From the NCBI GenBank assembly GCA_900552845.1, contig USBC01000036.1:1-13678 (forward strand): DNA of 13,678 nt. Direction: 5' to 3'. Both the position numbers and the translations under genes were made by a program. The notes beneath the pieces are model-generated. The model was given only the letters and a program-made list of their open reading frames with translations, was not told the origin of the DNA and made no database searches. This stretch comes from an uncultured Oscillospiraceae bacterium (GTDB lineage Bacteria > Bacillota > Clostridia > Oscillospirales > Ruminococcaceae). Below are positions 7,244 through 12,965 of this stretch, piece after piece; position 1 is the stretch's first letter, and each line of letters begins with the position of its first letter.

Positions 7244-7822
7244 ATGGCTGCACCGCGTAAGGAAAATATAAAAGAAAAGATCATTGATGCCACCTGTGCC
7301 TTGCTGAAAAGCAATACATTGGCGGATATTTCTCTTGCAGATATTGCAAAGGGCGCGGGGATTTCAAAGGGGACGCTCTATTACCACTACAAGACAAAAA
7401 GCGAGATCTTTTTTGATATCACCGATCGCTACCTTTCCGAGCAGTGGGAGGACTTTATCCTTTGGACGGAGGATAAGGACAAGGACACCTCCCTGAACCG
7501 GTTGGTGAAGTATGTGGTGGAGCGTAATACCGTGTCTGCCGGACTGCGTATGCATCTTCTGTCGGAGGCACAGCTGGGCAATGAGGCGCTGCGGCAAAGC
7601 CTGATTATCCGCTATCGGGAGTTTCAGGAGCTTATCAGCAGAAAAATCTCGGAACGCACCGATCTGCCTGCGGACTTCTTGACATGGCTGATTCTTTTAG
7701 CCTCCGATGGTATGATCGTGCAGCAGGCCATCGGCAATACCGAATTTGACCGGGAAGCGTTTATTGCGGAAGGGATCCGTTATCTGAAGGCCGCGGAAGC
7801 CTCTGCCAACGGGAACCCGTAA
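7244..7822 (+). CDS. TetR/AcrR-family transcriptional regulator
   Basis: 192 residues, the usual TetR size. Residues 8-52 form the DNA-binding three-helix unit: IKEKIIDATCALLKS, then ISLADIAKGAGISKGTLYYHYKTKSEIF with the typical G-[IV]-S-K-G-T-[LF]-Y-x-[HY]-[FY] recognition helix. The remaining 140 residues are a divergent helical ligand-binding and dimerisation domain, as expected for this family. The start chosen is ATG 7244, with AAGGAG seven bases upstream. A longer reading from 7181 would add 21 residues encoded across the promoter's own -10 element, so it is rejected. The gene is divergent from the five-gene redox operon, which makes it the likely local repressor. The inducer is presumably the operon's substrate or an intermediate. 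Confidence 0.92.
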   Translation: MAAPRKENIKEKIIDATCALLKSNTLADISLADIAKGAGISKGTLYYHYKTKSEIFFDITDRYLSEQWEDFILWTEDKDKDTSLNRLVKYVVERNTVSAGLRMHLLSEAQLGNEALRQSLIIRYREFQELISRKISERTDLPADFLTWLILLASDGMIVQQAIGNTEFDREAFIAEGIRYLKAAEASANGNP

Positions 7823-8006
7823 TAGACGGCTTTTCACACACAGCCGCCCGCCGCTTTTCACGAGGAGGAGCTTGGGCGACTGCTTTTCGCAGCAATTGCT
7901 GCCACAACGCACATGCACTTTCTTTTTGGGGGACCGCATTTTTGCGGCTCCTTTGCAGGGGAAAACACACCTGCCGTCAAGCAGCCCATCACCGCCAAAT
8001 TATCCC
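7823..8006. other. Hairpin-rich intergenic region, no assigned gene
   Basis: No convincing terminator with a T-run follows the tetR-type gene. Structures seen are CGGCT..AGCCG (about 7829-7847), a perfect 14-bp palindrome GCAGCAATTGCTGC (7889-7902), a hairpin CCGCATTTTTGCGG (7934-7947) and GCAGG..CCTGC (7955-7974). On the - strand an 80-codon frame starts at ATG 7939 with AAAGGAG 8 nt upstream (7954-7948) and a basic, cysteine-containing N-terminus (KKKVHVRCGSNCCEK), but it runs 126 nt into the tetR-type gene in antisense. I do not call it a gene. The stretch could be a dispersed intergenic repeat or a non-coding RNA, but neither can be shown from one copy. Confidence 0.4.
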
Positions 8007-8035
8007 TTGCATTTTACCCACCTATCTGCTATGAT
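8007..8035 (+). promoter_or_regulatory. Promoter of the ECF S-component gene
   Basis: TTGCAT (8007-8012) and TGCTATGAT (extended -10; TATGAT 8030-8035) are separated by 17 bp. Transcription should start near 8042, giving an unusually long leader of about 200 nt before the ATG at 8241. Confidence 0.7.
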
Positions 8036-8041
8036 AGGTCG

Positions 8042-8240
8042 CGGGAAGCCGCCCCCTGCCGCACCGGCAGGCGGACGGAGCTTCCTAATATTTGCGCTGT
8101 ATCCCATCTGCCACAGGCAGCCCGCATCGTTTTTCCCGCCCGCAGGGGCGTATCCCGCAGGGGAACGCCACCAGCCGCATCGGTCAAACGATCCCGCCCG
8201 CCGCCGCAAAAGGCAAAGGAATAGCAGCAAGGAGGAAAAT
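8042..8240 (+). promoter_or_regulatory. Long GC-rich structured 5' leader of the transporter gene
   Basis: A large stem-loop at the 5' end pairs 8044-8049 with 8080-8085 and encloses CTGCCG-CAC-CGGCAG (8056-8070). Smaller hairpins follow: CTGCC-ACA-GGCAG (8108-8120) and CGCCC/GGGCG (8137-8150). The 10-mer CCCGCAGGGG is repeated at 8139-8148 and 8154-8163. GGAGG (8231-8235) lies 5 nt before the ATG. The in-frame translation upstream of 8241 is Pro/Arg/Ala-rich and does not look like protein, so this is a leader. S-component genes for vitamins are often under riboswitches, but I could not match this to the TPP, FMN, cobalamin, THF or preQ1 consensus. A regulatory role is inferred from length and structure only. 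Confidence 0.45.
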
Positions 8241-8837
8241 ATGAATAGTTCTAACCGCATCCGTACCCTTACCACGCTGGGGATCCTTACCGCCGTCATT
8301 CTTGTAATGACATTTACCCCCCTCGGCTACATCAGAACATTGGGTTTGGATATCACGCTTCTGCACATTCCCGTCATTCTCGGCGCCGCGCTTACCGGCC
8401 CTGTCGGCGGTATGGTGCTGGGCGGTGTGTTTGGATTGACCAGCTTCTTTCAGTGCTTCGGGCTCAGCACCTTCGGCACCACCCTCTTCAGCATCAATCC
8501 CGCCGGTACCTTTATCGTCTGTGTGATTCCCCGTGTTCTGCTGGGTTTGGTCGCCGCCTATCTCTATCGTGCCTTTGACCACCTTACCGGCAAATGGAGC
8601 GGTACCATCACCGGCGCATTGGCAACCCTCTGCCATACGGCAATGTTTATGGGTACGCTGGCAGTTTTCTTCTACACCAGCGACTATCTGCAGGGCTTTG
8701 CTGCCATGCTGGGTACCACCAATGTCTTTGCTTTCATCATTGCCTTTGTCGGTCTGCAGGGACTTCTGGAGGTCGTTCTCGCCGCCATCGTCGTTGGCGC
8801 ACTGGTCCCGATCATCAAAAAAACCCGCCGCGCATAA
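8241..8837 (+). CDS. ECF-type transporter substrate-binding S component
   Basis: 198 residues, nearly all hydrophobic, with about six membrane segments: roughly 9-28, 36-60, 62-78, 92-110, 121-145 and 158-192. TLLHIPVILGAALTGPVGGMVLGGVFGLTSF (39-69) and SINPAGTFIVCVIPRVLLGLVAAYLY (84-109) are typical of ECF S components (PF12822). S components bind a vitamin or other micronutrient in the membrane and are driven by a shared EcfA-EcfA'-T module, which is not in this window, so this is a group II (stand-alone) S component. The substrate is not readable; pantothenate-type relatives have this look, but that is only a suggestion. The start is ATG 8241 with GGAGG just upstream; longer in-frame readings cross the promoter and leader. 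It ends at TAA 8835-8837, 19 nt before a strong terminator. Confidence 0.88.
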   Translation: MNSSNRIRTLTTLGILTAVILVMTFTPLGYIRTLGLDITLLHIPVILGAALTGPVGGMVLGGVFGLTSFFQCFGLSTFGTTLFSINPAGTFIVCVIPRVLLGLVAAYLYRAFDHLTGKWSGTITGALATLCHTAMFMGTLAVFFYTSDYLQGFAAMLGTTNVFAFIIAFVGLQGLLEVVLAAIVVGALVPIIKKTRRA

Positions 8838-8856
8838 CGCCTTTCCCTAAAAAATT

Positions 8857-8882
8857 AGAGGTATCCGCTTTTGGATACCTCT
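8857..8882. terminator. Bidirectional rho-independent terminator
   Basis: A perfect 10-bp stem AGAGGTATCC / GGATACCTCT with a 6-nt loop GCTTTT. On the + strand it runs into TTTTCTT, ending the transporter gene. On the - strand it is followed by AATTTTTTA, ending the leftward alkyltransferase-like gene, whose stop is 16 nt before the stem. Confidence 0.93.
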
Positions 8883-8898
8883 TTTCTTATGTCCGGTT

Positions 8899-9381
8899 TT
8901 AGTCCAACGGGTGCTCCAGCGCCATCAAGGCGCCCTTTACGTCCTCCCCGCCGGGATAGCTGTACTCCTCGTCATGCTCCGTTTCAGGGTCGCCTACCCG
9001 GTGCGTCGGGATAAAGATCGGAATGGGACAGTCGTCCACGGCCTTGATGACCCGTGTGCGGTTTTCCTCAGTGTCCTCCAGCGAGAGCGCTGCCAGCAGC
9101 GTCGGGGTGGTGAAATGCTCTCCATAGGGGATATGGATCACCGTCTCCCATACCTCCCGTTCGAAGTCACTGCCGCCGGGCGCCAGTGGCAGTGTAAAAA
9201 TCACACGATGTCCGGTCCAGTATTCCAAGATCTGCTGGAAGCCCTTCTTCAGCAGAGGAGTTTCCTCCTCATCTGCGTCCACCTCCAGCCCGTCACCGAA
9301 AATCAGCCGGCACAGGGCATAGTCATCATTCTCCACCAGCGTGATCCAGCCGGGCCCCAGTTCCCTCGTAAACTTCTTCAT
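8899..9381 (-). CDS. O6-alkylguanine-DNA alkyltransferase homologue lacking the active-site Cys (alkyltransferase-like)
   Basis: 160 residues matching Ogt/MGMT: PGGSDFEREVWETVIHIPYGEHFT (68-91) aligns with the family's PxGTxFQxxVWxALxxIPYGxT, IPIFIPTHRV (120-129) with NPxxIxIPCHRV, and YPGGEDVKGALMALE (142-156) with the C-terminal YxGGxxxKxxLLxLE. The acceptor cysteine of PCHR is Thr126 here (codon ACG at 9006-9004). The protein cannot therefore repair alkylguanine by the usual methyl transfer, and resembles alkyltransferase-like (ATL) proteins, which keep the fold, bind O6-alkylguanine and recruit other repair; known ATLs mostly carry Trp at this position. The Arg-finger and asparagine-hinge region also diverges (VIKAVDDCP). 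Start: ATG 9381 is 7 nt from GGAGG. An ATG two codons earlier (9387) is only one base from that site. The function is uncertain. Confidence 0.8.
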   Translation of the reverse strand: MKKFTRELGPGWITLVENDDYALCRLIFGDGLEVDADEEETPLLKKGFQQILEYWTGHRVIFTLPLAPGGSDFEREVWETVIHIPYGEHFTTPTLLAALSLEDTEENRTRVIKAVDDCPIPIFIPTHRVGDPETEHDEEYSYPGGEDVKGALMALEHPLD

Positions 9382-9398
9382 AGCCATTCCTCCCTGCG

Positions 9399-9415
9399 AT
9401 ATACAGCCTGTATAT
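9399..9415. promoter_or_regulatory. Perfect 17-bp palindrome upstream of the alkyltransferase-like gene
   Basis: ATATACAG-C-CTGTATAT has 8-bp arms around one central base. It lies 4 nt upstream of the ribosome site of the gene at 9381 and overlaps an AT-rich stretch (TATAAAA and AATAATAT on the - strand) where a promoter could sit. It has operator-like symmetry but matches neither the Gram-positive LexA box nor another site I know. Confidence 0.5.
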
Positions 9416-9525
9416 TATTTTGATTTTATACGAAACCTGCGGTATCATACGGCGGCACGCCTCCGCTTTGCCTCGGGTCGCCGCCCCTGCGGGCCGGCAA
9501 CCCTCGCCCGCTGCACCGCGCCGCC
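9416..9525. other. Intergenic spacer: AT-rich promoter-like half and GC-rich half
   Basis: The part near 9416-9435 is AT-rich and may hold a leftward promoter (TATAAA at about 9430-9425), but no good -35 is visible. The part at 9450-9525 is very GC-rich and can form several stems. It has no T-run, so it is not a standard terminator for the gene ending at 9526. The 13-mer at 9482-9494 recurs inverted in the transporter leader at 8138-8150. Confidence 0.35.
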
Positions 9526-10065
9526 TTACTTGCAGTATTTCCGGAAGATCTCCAGATATCGATCGCCGAAGGAGACAAGCGTCACATCGTCCAGCGGCAG
9601 CACCAGCGGATCGGCAAGCCAGTTGCCCAAAGCGTCCACCCGCTTCATGGTCAGGTAACGGCTGTCCACCTTCATAATCCGCCCCAGAAAATACAGCGAT
9701 TCCTCCGGATTGCCCTCGCACTCCACGGCTGCCCAGCCGCCGTATTTCGCCATAATGCCCTCCAGAAGCTCCCGCCAGCCGCAGCAGGAAAAGTCCGGAA
9801 CCTTTACGGCGTCGTACAGCTTTTCGGCGGTCATCACCTTCCGGAGGAACGGCACATCGTCCATCTGCTCCGCCTCGGTAATGTCACCGGTGCGCACGGC
9901 GCAGTAGCCGTCCAGCAAAAAGTTGGACTGCCGCTGCAGCACCACCAGCTCATTTTCCACCGCCACGGGGATCCCCGCATATTCCGGCGCTACCAGACCG
10001 TCCCGGTACAGCACCATCATGTTCTTTTGCTGCATTGCCTTTTGCAGCAGGTCTTTTTCCTGCAT
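9526..10065 (-). CDS. Conserved-looking protein of unknown function, two similar beta-rich halves
   Basis: 179 residues. I do not recognise a named family. It is soluble, with no signal peptide or membrane segment. Two stretches look alike in pattern: residues 30-75 (GIPVAVENELVVLQRQSNFL then LDGYCAVRTGDITEAE) and 127-174 (LGRIMKVDSRYLTMKRVDAL then LPLDDVTLVSFGDRYLEIF). Each has a Gly-Val-x-Val strand, a strand ending in L-x-x-x, a gap, then an acidic L/D-x-x-x-V strand, as in small SH3- or Sm-like barrels. The segment between (76-115) is helical. The gene starts at ATG 10065, one base after the rsgA stop, with GGAGGA inside the rsgA end, so its translation is coupled to rsgA. This suggests a role near ribosome or RNA metabolism, but that is inference from position only. 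Confidence 0.75.
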   Translation of the reverse strand: MQEKDLLQKAMQQKNMMVLYRDGLVAPEYAGIPVAVENELVVLQRQSNFLLDGYCAVRTGDITEAEQMDDVPFLRKVMTAEKLYDAVKVPDFSCCGWRELLEGIMAKYGGWAAVECEGNPEESLYFLGRIMKVDSRYLTMKRVDALGNWLADPLVLPLDDVTLVSFGDRYLEIFRKYCK

Positions 10066-10066
10066 A

Positions 10067-10975
10067 TCATATTCCTCCGCGGGAGCGCTCGGCTTTCGCC
10101 AGCTCCCATTCCTTCAGCTCTTTCAGTTCGTTATAAATCGCCACATAGCTTTTGTGCCGGCTTTCGGGAATCAGCCCCTCCCGTACCGCCTCCAGCACGG
10201 CGCAGCCCTGCTCGGTGCGGTGGCTGCAGCCGGTGTAGCGGCAGCGGTCTTGATACCGCTCCATTTCGGGGAAGCACTCCGCCAGCTCGGCAGCGGGCAT
10301 CGGCTCGCTGCGGGTAAATTCCAGCGCCGAAAAGCCCGGGGTATCGCACAGCCAGCCGCCGTGTCCGTCGGGGAACAGCTCCACGTGGCGGGTGGTGTGC
10401 CGTCCGCGCCCCAGCTTTTTGCTGATCTCGCCGGTGGCAAGCTTCAGGTCAGGGTACAGCCCGTTCATCAGGCTGCTTTTGCCGGCGCCGCTGTTGCCGC
10501 AAAAGGCGGTAATGCCGCCCCGCAGCAGCAGGGAGGCGGTCTCCAGACCCTCGCCGGTCAGGTTGTTCACCACGGCAGTGGGATAGCCTGCCTTGCGGTA
10601 GATCTCTACCCACGGGGCGGGGTCAGCAAGGTCCGGCTTGGTAAAGATCACCACCACGGGGATCTCCCGCCGTGCGGCAATGGCGGTCAACTGGTCAATG
10701 ACCGTCGCATTGGGGGCAGGGTCGGCAAGCGAGATGACCAGTGCCAGTCGGTCAAGGTTCGCCACCGGCGGGCGCTGCAGGGTGTTTTTTCTCGGCGCAA
10801 TCGCCGTAATGCTTCCGCAGCCCGGCTCGGTCGGCTCAAAGGTGCAGCGGTCGCCCACCAGCAGGGTGGTCTGGTCCTTGCGGAAGATGCCGCGTCCCCG
10901 GCATTCGGTTCGGGTGCCGTCCTCGCTGATGACGGTATAAAAACCACCCAGCGAGCGCAGGATCAGCCCCTCCAT
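10067..10975 (-). CDS. rsgA: Ribosome small subunit-dependent GTPase RsgA
   Basis: 302 residues, the normal size. An N-terminal OB-fold (1-65; GLILRSLGGFYTV, GDRCTFEP, ITAIAPRKNTLQRPPVANLD) precedes a circularly permuted GTPase: TKPD (112-115, G4) comes before GNSGAGKSS (160-168, G1), GRGRHTT (189-195, G2) and DTPG (211-214, G3). The C-terminal zinc knuckle uses Cys245, Cys250, His252 and Cys258 (CRYTGCSH..EQGC). RsgA binds the 30S subunit late in maturation and releases assembly factors on GTP hydrolysis. TK rather than NK in G4 is common in Firmicutes RsgA and is not a defect. The ATG directly follows the kinase stop (TAAATG), and the ribosome site is weak, so translation is probably coupled to prkC. 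In Bacillus subtilis the orthologue follows prpC and prkC in the same order. Confidence 0.96.
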   Translation of the reverse strand: MEGLILRSLGGFYTVISEDGTRTECRGRGIFRKDQTTLLVGDRCTFEPTEPGCGSITAIAPRKNTLQRPPVANLDRLALVISLADPAPNATVIDQLTAIAARREIPVVVIFTKPDLADPAPWVEIYRKAGYPTAVVNNLTGEGLETASLLLRGGITAFCGNSGAGKSSLMNGLYPDLKLATGEISKKLGRGRHTTRHVELFPDGHGGWLCDTPGFSALEFTRSEPMPAAELAECFPEMERYQDRCRYTGCSHRTEQGCAVLEAVREGLIPESRHKSYVAIYNELKELKEWELAKAERSRGGI

Positions 10976-12949
10976 TTATTCACCAAAGGCGGCGGAATAA
11001 TCAGCCGTCCAGTAGTATTGTCCGCTTTCAAAATCCACCGAAGCGCTCTTATACACCACACCGTCGATCAGTACATCGACCATGCAGGTGCCGCTGCCCT
11101 TCAGTGAGATGGAGATCAGACGGGTGCTGCGCGGCTCGATCACCTCGCTGTAAACGGTGGAGCCGTTCAGCACGGCGGTCACATTCACCGTGCCGGGCAT
11201 ATCGGGTGGTGTGGTCTGCAGAATCACCGTTGCGGAGCCTTCCACATTGGCTTCGTCCACCGTACCCACCACCAGCGTGATCTTGCTGCCGATCGGCACC
11301 ATGCTGGGGGAGGCGGGGGACTGGCTCATTACCAGACCGTCGTACTGGTAGTCGGTCAGCTGGTAGGTCACGGTAACATCAAACTGTGCGTCCCGCAGGG
11401 TCTGTACGGCAGCTTCCTCGGGATAGCCCAGCACCTCCGGCACCTGCACCTTTTCCTTGTCGCTGCCCACACTGACGTACACCACAACAGTGGTGCCTGC
11501 CGCAACGCTCTGTCCGGCGTCGGGGCTGGTGCGTATCACGCTGCCTTCGGTAATGGTGTCGCTGGCAATCTCGGTGGTGGAGTATTTCAGCCCAAGGCTG
11601 ACCAGCTTGCCGTAAACGGCGGTCGCCTCCTGGTTAGTAAAGGTCGGTATGGTCACCATCTTACTGCCGGCGCTTACCCACACCTGTACGGTGCTGCCCT
11701 TCTTTACGCTGGCGCCGGCATTGGGGCGCTGCCGGTAGATCTGACCGGCACCGTAATCGGCGTTATAGTCCTCGCTCTCCATTTTGATCTTGACGCCGGG
11801 ATAGGCGCCGCCGGCGGTGGCAGCGGTATAGTCCACGCCGACAAGGTTCGGCAGGGTAATATCCTCCACCGACTTGAAGGGCTGATAGATCTGGAACATC
11901 ACGAGGATAAAGAGGAGAGACGCCGCCAGCACGCCGCAGGTCACGGCAAAAAGCTTGGAAAGGGGCGTCGTCAGTCGGTCACGCAGCTTCTTGCCGCCCT
12001 TGCGGGCGGATTTTTTTGCAGCGCCCGCTTCCGTGACGGGGTACCTTGCCGCTGCCGGCGCCTCATCGCCTTTTCTGGCAGGCTTGGCGGCTTTGACGGC
12101 ATAGGCAGGGAAGGTCGCCTTGGGATCGGCAAGCCAGCGGCGCAGGTCTGCGATCATCTCGCCGCAGTTCTGGTAGCGACGGTCGGGGTCCTTTGCCATG
12201 GCGTGCAGGGTGATCTGCTCCAGCCCGACCGGTACGCCGGGGTTCAGGCTGCGCAGCGTTTTGGGATTCTGCTCCACCTGCTGCAGCGCCACACTGATGG
12301 GGGATTCCCCGTCAAAGGGCAGCTTGCCGCTCAGCATCTCAAAGAGGATCACACCCACCGAGTAGATGTCGGTGCGCTGATCCACCGCACCGCCCAGCGC
12401 CTGTTCGGGGCTGATATAGTGGACGGAGCCGATGGCATTGCCGTCGATGGTACGGCTTTGGCTCATGGCAAAGCGGGCGATGCCGAAGTCCATCACCTTG
12501 ACCTCGCCCTTTTCGGTCACCATGATGTTCTGGGGCTTCACATCGCGGTGGACAATACCGTTTTCATGGGCGCACTGCAGCGCCGTCAGCACCAGACCGG
12601 CAATGTTGGCGGCAGTCCTTCCGCTGATGGGCTTTTTCTGCTCGATATATTCCTTCAGGGTGATGCCGCTGACATACTCCATTACCAGATAGGGGTTGGG
12701 AGCGTCCAGCACCACATCATAGATTTTAACGATGTTGGGGTGAGAAAGTGCGTTGATGGCGCGGCTCTCATTGCGGAAGCGCCGCAGATATTCCTCATTG
12801 GCGGCGTATTCATCACGCAGCATCTTTACCGCCACCGTCCGCAGCGCCTCGGCGTCAAAGGCACGGTAAACATTGCACATGCCGCCCACACCCACCAGCT
12901 CTTCGATGAGGTAGCGGTCAGCCAGCTTGGTACCCAGTATATTTTCCAT
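10976..12949 (-). CDS. prkC: Membrane Ser/Thr protein kinase with three PASTA repeats
   Basis: 657 residues. The cytoplasmic kinase domain (12-275) is complete: GVGGMCNV (20-27), VAVK with Lys42, HRDVKPQN (134-141, Asp136), DFG (154-156) and the SPEQ activation-end motif (180-183). A Lys/Arg/Ala-rich linker (about 285-332) leads to one membrane segment (334-356). Outside are three PASTA repeats at about 364-428, 431-497 and 499-564, which bind muropeptides or lipid II in this family. The last 90 residues (566-657) look like a beta-sandwich. PrkC/Stk1 kinases couple cell-wall state to phosphorylation of division, wall-synthesis and translation proteins. The start ATG 12949 has GAGGAG in the end of the phosphatase gene, 16 nt downstream of the phosphatase stop. 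The partner phosphatase lies immediately upstream. Confidence 0.96.
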   Translation of the reverse strand: MENILGTKLADRYLIEELVGVGGMCNVYRAFDAEALRTVAVKMLRDEYAANEEYLRRFRNESRAINALSHPNIVKIYDVVLDAPNPYLVMEYVSGITLKEYIEQKKPISGRTAANIAGLVLTALQCAHENGIVHRDVKPQNIMVTEKGEVKVMDFGIARFAMSQSRTIDGNAIGSVHYISPEQALGGAVDQRTDIYSVGVILFEMLSGKLPFDGESPISVALQQVEQNPKTLRSLNPGVPVGLEQITLHAMAKDPDRRYQNCGEMIADLRRWLADPKATFPAYAVKAAKPARKGDEAPAAARYPVTEAGAAKKSARKGGKKLRDRLTTPLSKLFAVTCGVLAASLLFILVMFQIYQPFKSVEDITLPNLVGVDYTAATAGGAYPGVKIKMESEDYNADYGAGQIYRQRPNAGASVKKGSTVQVWVSAGSKMVTIPTFTNQEATAVYGKLVSLGLKYSTTEIASDTITEGSVIRTSPDAGQSVAAGTTVVVYVSVGSDKEKVQVPEVLGYPEEAAVQTLRDAQFDVTVTYQLTDYQYDGLVMSQSPASPSMVPIGSKITLVVGTVDEANVEGSATVILQTTPPDMPGTVNVTAVLNGSTVYSEVIEPRSTRLISISLKGSGTCMVDVLIDGVVYKSASVDFESGQYYWTADYSAAFGE

Positions 12950-12965
12950 GTGTTTTGTTCTCCTC

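Noticed and set aside
8041..8180. Cobalamin riboswitch in the transporter leader (GGGAAGCCG and GGGGAACGCCACC fragments resemble parts of the motif)
   Set aside because: The conserved B12 box and the rest of the core were not found, and the fragments are not in the right order or spacing.
9923..11107. Open frame of 394 codons on the + strand, opposite rsgA and its neighbours
   Set aside because: It spans three real leftward genes and their junctions, is Gln/Gly/Ala-rich and matches no family. RsgA motifs on the other strand are complete.
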